Of a DNA stretch of 16,087 nucleotides, positions 1 to 6,034 are shown one piece after another. The stretch's first letter is position 1, and each line of letters opens with the position of its first letter. A program made the position numbers and the translations under genes. The notes beneath the pieces were generated by a model, which saw nothing but the letters and a program-made list of their open reading frames with translations, searched no databases and was not told where the DNA came from. The stretch comes from DATEMK01 sp035275625 (GTDB lineage: Bacteria > Bacteroidota > Bacteroidia > AKYH767-A > OLB10): NCBI GenBank assembly GCA_035275625.1, contig DATEMK010000195.1:1-16087 (forward strand), read 5' to 3'.

Positions 1-1
1 T

Positions 2-1207
2 GACATTACCACTCGCCAGATTCCTGATTATGAGTTCAGGACCATTTACCGTGATGTGCTCTCCAATTTGAAAGAAGCAAAAAGAGTCGTTGCAGAAGAA
101 ACCAGCATAGAATCAAGTGCCGAAGAAAAAAATAATAAAACGGCAGTAACTGAAATTCTTTCTGTATTTGCTTTTCAAAGGGAAGTTGATATTTTTGGAA
201 ACGTTCCTTATTCCCAGGCACTGGATATTGAGAATATCAATCCGGCTTATGATGAAGACCAGGCTATTTATGCAGCCCTGTTTACAAAGCTCGATGCTGC
301 TATTGCCTTGATTGACGTGGGGGCAGGTGGTTTTCCTGAGGGCGATCTCGTTTACCATGGTGATATGAATAGTTGGAAAAAGTTTGCTTATTCTTTGAAA
401 TTAAAACTGGCAATTAATGCGGCTGATGTATCGGCATTGGATCCTGCCGGAAAAGCTGCTGATGCTGTCACTGGCGGAGTGTTCACGTCTTCTGCTGATA
501 ATGCACTATTCTCCTATTTGAGTACAGCTCCCAATACAAACCAGGTTTGGGTTGAATTAGTCAATTCAGGGCGTTTTGATTGGGTGCCTGCAAACACCAT
601 TGTGGATACTATGAATGGATTAAGTGACCCGAGAAGGCCGCTTTATTTTGAAGAGAATCTTGGTGCCGGAGTTTTTATTGGTGGCAATTATGGGGACAAT
701 AATATTTATGATGACTATTCACATATTACTCCGACAATCCAGGAACCTGATTATCCGGGAATCCTCATGACGTATTCTGAAATTCAATTTTATCTTGCTG
801 AAGCTGCTGCAAGGGGATGGTCTGTAGGCGGTAGCGCGGAAACATTTTACATTGCCGGAATCACCGCTTCAATTGTGGATGATTGGCAGGGTGATCCAGC
901 TGATGCTGCCTCCTATATTTTAGGTCCGGCTCTCTATCCGTCAGGCGGTTCTCAGGTTGAACAATGGGCAGCAATCGGTCTTCAGTCATGGCTTGCCTCT
1001 TATAACAGGGGTCTTATCGGCTGGACAACCTATAGAAGGTTAGATACTCCTGACTTAAAGACTCCGGCTATAACTGGTAATGAAATTCCAAGAAGATATA
1101 CGTATCCCGTATTGGAGCAAACTTTAAATGGCACCAATTACTCTAATGCTGCCGGTGCAATGGGAGGAGATTTACAAGCTAACAGGATATTTTGGGATTT
1201 ACCTTAA
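2..1207 (+). CDS. SusD/RagB-type outer-membrane nutrient-binding lipoprotein (SusD-like_2), 3' part
   Basis: The frame is open from the left edge, so the start and the lipoprotein signal peptide lie outside the window; the GTG at 56 is not the real start. About 400 C-terminal residues are present. SusD-like proteins sit on the outer-membrane surface and cap a SusC TonB-dependent channel, capturing glycans or peptides. The features seen are those of the SusD-like_2 branch: an early NPAYDEDQAIYAALFTKLD helix, then GDLVYHGDMNSWKKFAYSLKL (a TPR-like helix carrying the family's GD..Y.GD...WKKFA..L pattern), a mid-protein YSEIQFYLAEAAARGW helix, and an end of the family type (YPVLEQTLN...ANRIFWDLP). 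The partner susC gene would be expected just upstream, off the window. The family assignment is strong; the substrate cannot be told. Confidence 0.9.
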   Translation, partial: DITTRQIPDYEFRTIYRDVLSNLKEAKRVVAEETSIESSAEEKNNKTAVTEILSVFAFQREVDIFGNVPYSQALDIENINPAYDEDQAIYAALFTKLDAAIALIDVGAGGFPEGDLVYHGDMNSWKKFAYSLKLKLAINAADVSALDPAGKAADAVTGGVFTSSADNALFSYLSTAPNTNQVWVELVNSGRFDWVPANTIVDTMNGLSDPRRPLYFEENLGAGVFIGGNYGDNNIYDDYSHITPTIQEPDYPGILMTYSEIQFYLAEAAARGWSVGGSAETFYIAGITASIVDDWQGDPADAASYILGPALYPSGGSQVEQWAAIGLQSWLASYNRGLIGWTTYRRLDTPDLKTPAITGNEIPRRYTYPVLEQTLNGTNYSNAAGAMGGDLQANRIFWDLP

Positions 1208-1225
1208 AAAATCTCATTTTTCCAA

Positions 1226-1260
1226 ATAAAAAAAACCCGCTGTATGGCGGGTTTTTTTTA
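1226..1260 (+). terminator. Rho-independent terminator of the SusD-like gene
   Basis: Arms CCCGC (1236-1240) and GCGGG (1247-1251) are extended by a run of A before and a run of T after (1252-1259), with a 6-nt loop. It lies about 20 nt after the stop codon. The A-tract and T-tract make it able to work in both directions. Confidence 0.88.
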
Positions 1261-1330
1261 TTTTCAAGCATTAACATAAAAAAAAATAATTTCACAGGGA
1301 GTAATTCAATCGTAATTTTCTCTTCCGATT

Positions 1331-1365
1331 TAGCAAAAAAATAAGCCGGAAAAAATTTTCCGGCT
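1331..1365 (-). terminator. Possible minus-strand hairpin terminator in an intergenic gap
   Basis: Arms AGCCGGAAAA (1344-1353) and TTTTCCGGCT (1356-1365) form an almost perfect palindrome. On the minus strand the hairpin is followed by a T-rich run (complement of 1334-1342), as in a terminator; on the plus strand there is no T-tract. No minus-strand gene is evident nearby, so it may instead be a free palindromic element. The remainder of the 1208-1534 gap is AT-rich with no visible gene. Confidence 0.4.
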
Positions 1366-1480
1366 ATACTAATCTAACCCTATGAAGCGCAAAGTTAAAT
1401 GGCATAGTTAAAGATTTAATGAATAAATTATTTTTTCAGCTCATCTAAGAGTATCCAAATAATGAAAAGCAATTCTCCAT

Positions 1481-1512
1481 TTTTATATAGTCCTAAATAT
1501 TAAGTACTTTTG
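1481..1512 (+). promoter_or_regulatory. Bacteroidota-type promoter for the DUF4290 gene
   Basis: TACTTTTG at 1505-1512 is an exact TAnnTTTG -7 element. A weak T-rich -33 element (TTTT, about 1481-1484) sits some 20 nt upstream. The predicted start of transcription leaves a very short leader before the ATG at 1535. Confidence 0.6.
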
Positions 1513-1534
1513 ACCCCACAAATTATTTTCTGAC

Positions 1535-2155
1535 ATGGAATACAACAGCGGGCGCAACCCTCTCATCATTTCTGAATACGGACGCAACATTCAAAAGATG
1601 ATTGAATTTGCATGCACCATCAAAGACAAGGAAGAACGAAATACGGCAGCACAGGCAATAGTGGCAGTGATGGGGTCGCTCAATCCGCATCTTCGCGACA
1701 TTACAGATTTCAGGCATAAGCTGTGGGATCATCTTTTTATCATTGCTGACTTTAAGCTTGATGTGGATTCGCCTTACCCTATGCCTTCCGCCCAAACGTT
1801 GAAAGTAAAACCTAAAAAGGTTCCTTACCCGAGCAATAAAATCCGGTTTAAGCATTACGGAAAAACAATGGAGCTGATGATTAATGAGCTTAAAAAGATG
1901 GATGATGGAACTGCAAAAAATCAGCTGGCGCTCACACTTGCCAATTTTATGAAATTTGAATACCTCAACTGGAACAGGGATACAGTGGAAGACAAAGTTA
2001 TTTTTGAACACCTGCGTGAACTTTCAAAGGGTGCAATTATAATGGACGAAAACACAAAACTGCAGGAGACGTTTGAATTGACCACCAAAAATGCCGGCTT
2101 GTCAAAAACTCAAAAAAGAATTGTTCACAAGAGGAAAAAAGGAGGAAGGAAATAG
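1535..2155 (+). CDS. DUF4290 domain-containing protein
   Basis: The 206-aa product opens with MEYNSGRNPLIISEYGRNIQ, the hallmark N-terminus of DUF4290, a family found in Bacteroidota. Also present is the block GSLNPHLRDITDFRHKLWDH (about residues 47-66), followed by a D-FKLDVDSPYP stretch, which are the family's best conserved segments. The C-terminus is strongly basic (KTQKRIVHKRKKGGRK), suggesting contact with nucleic acid or ribosome, though this is inference. No signal peptide or membrane segment is seen, so it should be cytoplasmic. In many genomes of the phylum the gene lies next to murA; here it is alone between a SusD gene and a tRNA operon. Its biochemical function is not known to me. 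The start is supported by family conservation and the promoter just upstream. Confidence 0.88.
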   Translation: MEYNSGRNPLIISEYGRNIQKMIEFACTIKDKEERNTAAQAIVAVMGSLNPHLRDITDFRHKLWDHLFIIADFKLDVDSPYPMPSAQTLKVKPKKVPYPSNKIRFKHYGKTMELMINELKKMDDGTAKNQLALTLANFMKFEYLNWNRDTVEDKVIFEHLRELSKGAIIMDENTKLQETFELTTKNAGLSKTQKRIVHKRKKGGRK

Positions 2156-2266
2156 GTTTTGCCGGGAATAACGGAAAGAGCGGGGAAATGATTTCTAAAA
2201 ACATTTGTAATTAAAAATTCCTGTTTTTGTTTTTCAATCTTTTTAAGAAAATTATTTTTCAACAGG

Positions 2267-2297
2267 TTTGTTTATCTGATTATCTTTTCTAAATTTG
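2267..2297 (+). promoter_or_regulatory. Strong promoter of the tRNA-tuf-secE-nusG-rpl operon
   Basis: TTTG (2267-2270) and TAAATTTG (2290-2297) match the Bacteroidota -33/-7 consensus exactly, with a 19-nt spacer. Immediately after it, CTCCCA (2300-2305) and TGGGAG (2310-2315) can form a small hairpin at or near the transcript 5' end. No other convincing promoter is seen before secE, so the whole cluster is probably read from here. Confidence 0.8.
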
Positions 2298-2356
2298 CAC
2301 TCCCATTTTTGGGAGGTGTTTGTATTGTTCCTTGAAAACAGTGAAGAAAGTGTGTT

Positions 2357-2413
2357 GAAGTAGCTCAGTTAGCTCTGAGAATTCCTTGTAAAAGGAAGAA
2401 AGGCTACAGCTAT
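2357..2413 (+). other. Decayed or mimic tRNA-Thr-like segment in the operon leader
   Basis: The run GTAGCTCAGTT (2360-2370) is identical to the D-arm start of the real tRNA-Thr(UGU) 60 nt downstream. TTCCTTGTAAAAGGAAGA (2382-2399) closely resembles the anticodon arm of tRNA-Thr(GGU) at 2949-3020. The 3' side has no TTCGA T-arm and no matching acceptor stem. GTAGC (2360-2364) can pair with GCTAC (2403-2407) and CTCAG with CTGAG, so a fold survives. It is either a broken tRNA-Thr gene or a tRNA mimic in the leader. Confidence 0.5.
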
Positions 2414-2419
2414 AAAAAA

Positions 2420-2493
2420 GCCGATGTAGCTCAGTTGGCCAGAGCTACTGATTTGTAATCAGTGGGTCGGGGGTTCGAATCCCTCCATCGGCT
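2420..2493 (+). tRNA. tRNA-Thr (anticodon UGU)
   Basis: The acceptor stem GCCGATG/CATCGGC, D-arm GCTC...GAGC, anticodon stem ACTGA/TCAGT with loop TTTGTAA (anticodon TGT) and T-arm GGGTTCGAATCCC are all intact. It is 74 nt with discriminator T. The CCA end is not encoded. It is the first gene of the operon and reads ACA (and probably other ACN) codons. Confidence 0.97.
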
Positions 2494-2500
2494 CATTGAG

Positions 2501-2590
2501 CAGTTTACAGTTGAATCCGAAGCCACCCCTTCGGTAAAGTTTGCAGATGCAGTTTACGCTTGATAAAGTCGCAGACAGTAAGCTGCAAAC
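2501..2590 (+). repeat. Hairpin-rich spacer between tRNA-Thr(UGU) and tRNA-Tyr
   Basis: It contains a 7-nt repeat (CAGTTTA then CAGTTGA, 2501-2514), a compact hairpin CCGAAG/CTTCGG (2517-2522 with 2529-2534), and a longer pair GTTTGCAG (2539-2546) with CTGCAAAC (2583-2590). CAGTTTAC recurs at 2550-2557. It carries no open reading frame of note. Confidence 0.6.
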
Positions 2591-2603
2591 CTTGAACGAA
2601 TTA

Positions 2604-2686
2604 GGGGAGATACCAGAGTGGCCAAATGGAACAGACTGTAAATCTGTCGTCTTACGACTTCGAAGGTTCGAATCCTTCTCTCCCCA
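2604..2686 (+). tRNA. tRNA-Tyr (anticodon GUA)
   Basis: A class II tRNA of 83 nt with acceptor GGGGAGA/TCTCCCC, anticodon stem ACAGA/TCTGT with loop CTGTAAA (anticodon GTA), a long variable arm (CGTCTTACGACTTCG) and T-arm AGGTTCGAATCCT. Discriminator A; no encoded CCA. Confidence 0.97.
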
Positions 2687-2690
2687 CAAG

Positions 2691-2765
2691 GGATTTCAGG
2701 ATTAAGGATTTCAGGATTTCAGGATTGAAAAATCCGAAAATCCCAAATCTAAAATCCCAAATCAA
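2691..2765 (+). repeat. Facing 7/8-nt repeat arrays between tRNA-Tyr and tRNA-Gly
   Basis: The left half carries GGATTTCA at 2691, 2706 and 2714 with GGATTNA variants between them. The right half carries the complementary words, mainly AAAATCCN (around 2728-2744 and 2751-2758). The two halves can pair into an imperfect hairpin. There is no coding potential. Confidence 0.75.
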
Positions 2766-2768
2766 TAA

Positions 2769-2841
2769 GCGGAAGTAGCTCATTTGGTAGAGCACTAGCC
2801 TTCCAAGCTGGGGGTGGCCGGTTCGAGCCCGGTCTTCCGCT
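2769..2841 (+). tRNA. tRNA-Gly (anticodon UCC)
   Basis: It is 73 nt, with acceptor GCGGAAG/CTTCCGC, anticodon stem CTAGC/GCTGG with loop CTTCCAA (anticodon TCC) and T-arm CCGGTTCGAGCCCGG. Discriminator T; CCA not encoded. The next bases are CAGGAAAGAGT, a trailer shared with two other tRNAs here. Confidence 0.97.
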
Positions 2842-2850
2842 CAGGAAAGA

Positions 2851-2941
2851 GTCATTTGTCATTAGCATTAGTCATTAGCAAACTAAAAAACAGCAGATTA
2901 GAAATACCATGACAAATGACCAATGCCCACTGACCAATGAC
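2851..2941 (+). repeat. Facing heptamer arrays between tRNA-Gly and tRNA-Thr(GGU)
   Basis: Left array: heptamers of the type GTCATTN (2851-2878, one unit a base short). Right array: GACNAAT/GACCAAT heptamers at 2911-2941. GTCATTTGTCAT (2851-2862) is the exact reverse complement of ATGACAAATGAC (2909-2920), giving a 12-bp perfect stem. Confidence 0.85.
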
Positions 2942-2948
2942 TTAAAAA

Positions 2949-3020
<72 letters not shown>

Positions 3021-3179
3021 CAGGAATAAGTAGCAGGATGCAGCAACAGTAAGCAGTACAGATTAAAAATAAACGGTAAACAATAAAACAATTTAATAAT
3101 AGAACAATTCAGCAATTTAATTCTCCAATCATAAAATCCAATAATCAATCTATTAACCGAATCATATCCAAAATAAATT
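3021..3179 (+). other. AT-rich spacer before tuf with short direct repeats
   Basis: CAG triplets recur every 6-7 nt at 3034-3062, and words of the AACAATT/CAATTTA type recur at 3078-3121, followed by CCAATCAT/CCAATAAT words. Unlike most other spacers in this operon, I do not see a clear facing complementary array. No promoter is evident, so tuf is probably read through from upstream. Confidence 0.45.
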
Positions 3180-4367
3180 ATGGCAAAAGAAAAATTTGAT
3201 CGTTCCAAACCGCACGTAAATATTGGAACCATCGGTCACGTTGACCACGGTAAAACAACTTTAACCGCAGCAATTACAACTGTACTTGCCGAAAAAGGAT
3301 TTGCAGAAATCCGTTCATTTGACTCTATTGATAACGCACCTGAAGAAAAAGCGCGTGGAATAACAATTAATACTGCACACGTTGAATACGCTACAGCCAA
3401 CCGGCATTATGCTCACGTTGACTGTCCCGGTCACGCTGACTATGTAAAAAACATGGTTACCGGTGCTGCGCAGATGGACGGTGCCATCGTTGTGGTTGCT
3501 GCCACTGACGGTCCCATGCCCCAGACGCGTGAACACATTCTGTTAGCCCGCCAGGTAGGTGTGCCTAAGATAGTAGTGTTCATGAACAAAGTTGACATGG
3601 TTGACGATCCTGAATTATTAGACCTTGTTGAAATGGAAATTCGTGAGCTATTGACTTTCTATGAATTTGACGGGGCTAATACTCCTGTTATTCGCGGCTC
3701 TGCTCTCGGAGGATTGAATAAAGACCCAAAATGGGTTCCGAAAATTATGGAATTGATGGATGCGGTTGACAGCTTCATTCCGATTCCCCCTCGTGAAATT
3801 GACAAACCTTTCCTCATGCCTGTGGAAGATGTATTCTCTATCACAGGTCGCGGAACGGTTGCCACAGGCCGTATTGAGAGAGGTGTTATTAATTCAAATG
3901 ACAGCGTTGAAATTATCGGAATGCAGGAAAAGAAGTTGACTTCAACTGTTACCGGTGTGGAAATGTTCCGTAAAATTCTTGACAGGGGTGAAGCTGGTGA
4001 TAACGTGGGATTATTGTTGAGAGGTATTGAGAAAGATGATATCCGCAGAGGAATGGTTGTTGCAAAACCGGGTTCTATCACCCCGCATACTGAATTCAAA
4101 GCTGAAATCTATGTGCTGAAGAAAGAAGAAGGTGGTCGCCATACTCCGTTCCATAACAAATACCGTCCGCAGTTTTATTTAAGAACGACAGACGTGACAG
4201 GAGAAATCGTGTTGCCTGAAGGACGTGAAATGGTGATGCCGGGTGATAACGTTACCATCACTGTAAGTCTTATAGTTCCTGTAGCAATGGACAAAGGATT
4301 ACGCTTTGCCATTCGTGAGGGAGGAAGAACAGTAGGCGCTGGACAGGTAACTGAGATTATTAAATAA
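3180..4367 (+). CDS. tuf: Elongation factor Tu
   Basis: The 395-aa GTPase delivers aminoacyl-tRNA to the ribosomal A site. All nucleotide-binding motifs are intact: the P-loop GHVDHGKT at residues 19-26, the switch I region ending in RGITIN, DCPGH at 81-85, NKVD at 136-139 and SAL at 174-176. Domain 2 (about 210-305, with GRGTVATGRIERG) and domain 3 (about 306-395, with RPQFYLRTTDVTG) are complete, and the length matches bacterial EF-Tu. The start MAKEKFDRSKPHVNIGTIGH is canonical; there is no Shine-Dalgarno motif, as is usual in the phylum. Its place after Thr-Tyr-Gly-Thr tRNAs and before tRNA-Trp-secE is like the tufB locus of E. coli, tying EF-Tu supply to tRNA supply. Confidence 0.99.
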   Translation: MAKEKFDRSKPHVNIGTIGHVDHGKTTLTAAITTVLAEKGFAEIRSFDSIDNAPEEKARGITINTAHVEYATANRHYAHVDCPGHADYVKNMVTGAAQMDGAIVVVAATDGPMPQTREHILLARQVGVPKIVVFMNKVDMVDDPELLDLVEMEIRELLTFYEFDGANTPVIRGSALGGLNKDPKWVPKIMELMDAVDSFIPIPPREIDKPFLMPVEDVFSITGRGTVATGRIERGVINSNDSVEIIGMQEKKLTSTVTGVEMFRKILDRGEAGDNVGLLLRGIEKDDIRRGMVVAKPGSITPHTEFKAEIYVLKKEEGGRHTPFHNKYRPQFYLRTTDVTGEIVLPEGREMVMPGDNVTITVSLIVPVAMDKGLRFAIREGGRTVGAGQVTEIIK

Positions 4368-4436
4368 ATTGGCAGTTCCCAGTGATCAGTTAGCAAAGAA
4401 CAACAACGCGGTTTGCCAACTGCTAACTGCCAATTG
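4367..4436 (+). repeat. Facing heptamer arrays (hairpin) between tuf and tRNA-Trp
   Basis: AATTGGCAGTT (4367-4377) pairs perfectly with AACTGCCAATT (4425-4435), starting at the last base of the tuf stop codon. A second pair, CAGTTAGCA (4387-4395) with TGCTAACTG (4421-4429), shares bases with the first, so two folds compete. The right side reads as three heptamers CCAACTG, CTAACTG, CCAATTG; the left side keeps the same 7-nt period. Confidence 0.85.
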
Positions 4437-4449
4437 AACACTGTAATAC

Positions 4450-4522
4450 ACGGGTGTAGCTCAATTGGCAGAGTGGCGGTCTCCAAAACCGTAGGTTGCA
4501 GGTTCGATTCCTGCCACCCGTG
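4450..4522 (+). tRNA. tRNA-Trp (anticodon CCA)
   Basis: It is 73 nt, with acceptor ACGGGTG/CACCCGT, anticodon stem GCGGT/ACCGT with loop CTCCAAA (anticodon CCA) and T-arm GCAGGTTCGATTCCTGC. Discriminator G as expected for tRNA-Trp; no encoded CCA. Its placement between tuf and secE is common in bacteria. Confidence 0.97.
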
Positions 4523-4531
4523 CAGGAAAAA

Positions 4532-4593
4532 GTTAATAGTTATCAGTTAATTGTTAACGGTAAAAGTTTACGAGTAACGGATAACAGATAACT
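4532..4593 (+). repeat. Heptamer arrays between tRNA-Trp and secE
   Basis: Four GTTANNN heptamers run head to tail at 4532-4559, then a short bridge. The right part (4573-4593) is made of AGTAACG and GATAACN heptamers, which carry the complementary word. GTTATC (4539-4544) can pair with GATAAC (4580-4585 or 4587-4592). The array ends 8 nt before the secE start codon. Confidence 0.82.
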
Positions 4594-4601
4594 CACAGAC
4601 A

Positions 4602-4796
4602 ATGAAAAAAATAATATCATATACAAAGGAGTGCTACAACGAACTGATGCATAAAGTTTCGTGGCCTACATGGAACGAGCTTCAAAGCAACGCGATTGTA
4701 GTATTAACTGCCTCATTAATCATCGGGCTTGTAGTTTTTCTGATGGATTCTGTATTCCAGGGGTCTATGAATTTAATTTATTCTTTGTTCGACTAA
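4602..4796 (+). CDS. secE: Preprotein translocase subunit SecE
   Basis: This 64-aa single-span membrane protein is the essential clamp of the SecYEG channel. It has the short form typical of most bacteria outside enterobacteria: a cytoplasmic amphipathic helix with the conserved E-L-x-K-V-x-W-P motif (ECYNELMHKVSWPTWNEL, about residues 11-28), then one transmembrane helix (about 31-54, AIVVLTASLIIGLVVFLMD). It is followed after 9 nt by nusG, the near-universal secE-nusG pairing, so translation is probably coupled. The ATG at 4602 gives the expected N-terminus. Confidence 0.97.
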   Translation: MKKIISYTKECYNELMHKVSWPTWNELQSNAIVVLTASLIIGLVVFLMDSVFQGSMNLIYSLFD

Positions 4797-4805
4797 CAGA
4801 AGATT

Positions 4806-5357
4806 ATGGTAATGACCGATACAGTTAAAAAATGGTACGTAATCCGTGCCATTAGCGGCAAAGAAAAAAAGGTTAAGCAGTATATTGAATCTGAAATAAA
4901 CCGCCTGAAGCTGAATGATTATGTTTCGCAGGTTTTAATACCGACCGAAAAAATTTACCAGATAAAAGACGGAAAAAAAGTAAGCAAAGAAAGAAATTAT
5001 CTTCCGGGTTATGTTTTGATAGAAGCGGTTCTTTCAGGTGAAATTCCTCACATCATTCAAAATGTAACCGGTGTGATCAATTTCCTGGGGCCAAAAGGAG
5101 AAGCTCCTGCACCTTTAAGGCCTGCTGAAGTGAACAGGCTGCTTGGAAAAGTGGATGAGCTGGCTGAATCGGACGAGGTAATGAATATACCGTTTGTAGT
5201 CGGTGAAACAGTAAAGGTAATTGATGGTCCGTTCAACACATTCTCAGGAGTAATTGAAGAAGTAAACGAAGAAAAGAAAAAGCTCAAGGTAATGGTGAAA
5301 ATTTTCGGAAGGAAAACACCGCTGGAGTTGAGCTATATGCAAGTAGAAAAAGAATAA
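4806..5357 (+). CDS. nusG: Transcription termination/antitermination factor NusG
   Basis: The 183-aa product binds RNA polymerase at the clamp and links it to Rho or the ribosome. The N-terminal NGN domain spans about residues 9-115 (KKWYVIRAISGKEKKVKQYIE; later YLPGYVLIE and VINFLGP), and the C-terminal KOW domain about 128-183 (VGETVKVIDGPFNTFSGVIEEV). An equally good start is the second ATG at 4812, which would give the common MTDTVKKWYV N-terminus. The length is normal and no insertion is seen. The gene lies 9 nt after secE and upstream of rplK as in most bacteria. Confidence 0.97.
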   Translation: MVMTDTVKKWYVIRAISGKEKKVKQYIESEINRLKLNDYVSQVLIPTEKIYQIKDGKKVSKERNYLPGYVLIEAVLSGEIPHIIQNVTGVINFLGPKGEAPAPLRPAEVNRLLGKVDELAESDEVMNIPFVVGETVKVIDGPFNTFSGVIEEVNEEKKKLKVMVKIFGRKTPLELSYMQVEKE

Positions 5358-5360
5358 ATC

Positions 5361-5455
5361 AATTTGAAGATGAGTTAATTTGATAATTTGAAAATGCAGG
5401 AAAGCTTCCATTTCCTTAAACTAATTACCAAATTACCAAATTACCAAATTACCAA
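5361..5455 (+). repeat. Octamer tandem array between nusG and rplK
   Basis: ATTACCAA is repeated four times without a break at 5424-5455, ending 11 nt before the rplK start. The left part of the spacer (5361-5392) holds TTTGATAA-like words; AATTTGATAATTT there pairs with AAATTACCAAATT of the array with one mismatch. The spacer therefore has the same fold-back plan as its neighbours, with an 8-nt unit. Confidence 0.85.
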
Positions 5456-5466
5456 ATCGAAAAAAA

Positions 5467-5904
5467 ATGGCAAAAGAAGTAGGTGCATTAATAAAATTAC
5501 AGATTAAAGGCGGAGCGGCTAATCCTGCGCCTCCTATTGGTCCTGCGTTGGGCGCAAAGGGTGTTAACATTATGGAGTTCTGCAAGCAGTTTAATGCAAG
5601 GACCCAGCAAATGGCAGGAAAAGTCATTCCTGTAATCATCACCGTTTACACCGATAAATCATTCGAGTTTATTACTAAAACTCCCCCTGTAGCAGTTCAG
5701 CTTCTTGAGGTGAGTAAAGTTAAAGGCGGTTCTTCAGAACCGAACAGGAAAAAAATTGCTCATGTAAACTGGGACCAGGTCCGCGGTATTGCAGAAGCAA
5801 AGATGGTTGACCTTAATTGCTTCACTGTTGAATCAGCGATGAGCATGGTTGCCGGTACTGCGCGAAGCATGGGAATTACAGTGGAAGGGAAAAGGCCTTT
5901 CTAA
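5467..5904 (+). CDS. rplK: Large subunit ribosomal protein L11
   Basis: The 145-aa product is full length for L11, which with 23S rRNA forms the GTPase-associated centre. The N-terminal domain carries LIKLQIKGGAANPAPPIGPALG (about 8-29), including the proline-rich segment PAPPIGPALG contacted by release factors and thiopeptides, and GVNIMEFCKQFNARTQ (33-48). The C-terminal rRNA-binding domain (about 70-145) includes KTPPVAVQLLE and the end GTARSMGITVEG. It is cotranscribed with rplA, with which it is regulated in many bacteria. Confidence 0.98.
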   Translation: MAKEVGALIKLQIKGGAANPAPPIGPALGAKGVNIMEFCKQFNARTQQMAGKVIPVIITVYTDKSFEFITKTPPVAVQLLEVSKVKGGSSEPNRKKIAHVNWDQVRGIAEAKMVDLNCFTVESAMSMVAGTARSMGITVEGKRPF

Positions 5905-5911
5905 AAAATAA

Positions 5912-5976
5912 GTTATTCGTTATTGGTTATTAGTAAAGACAATTAACGCTTAACAAATAACTGATAACTATTAACT
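5912..5976 (+). repeat. Facing heptamer arrays between rplK and rplA
   Basis: The left array has three GTTATTN heptamers (5912-5932). The right array has five heptamers sharing the TAAC core (ATTAACG, CTTAACA, AATAACT, GATAACT, ATTAACT; 5942-5976). They are complementary in sense, so the spacer can fold with a loop around 5933-5941. Confidence 0.85.
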
Positions 5977-5991
5977 AATCAAATCGAAGGA

Positions 5992-6009
5992 GTTCAGTTA
6001 AGTCTGGAC
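5992..6009 (+). promoter_or_regulatory. Small hairpin in the rplA leader, possible regulatory site
   Basis: GTTCAG (5992-5997) can pair with CTGGAC (6004-6009), with one G-T pair and a 6-nt loop, 25 nt before the rplA ATG. It follows an AAGGAG word (5987-5992) too far upstream to serve as the rplA ribosome site. It is not part of the heptamer arrays. A role in L1 autoregulation is only a guess. Confidence 0.25.
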
Positions 6010-6034
6010 GTTTGCACTTCACAAAATAAATACA

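Noticed and set aside
2459..2689. Minus-strand 76-aa reading frame across tRNA-Thr and tRNA-Tyr
   Set aside because: It is the well-known spurious translation of antisense tRNA sequence (EKDSNLRSRKTTDLQSVPFGHSG type); the tRNAs explain the region.
2691..2941. CRISPR array suggested by the repeated words
   Set aside because: Units are 7-8 nt, contiguous and degenerate, with no 25-40 nt repeats or unique spacers and no cas genes.
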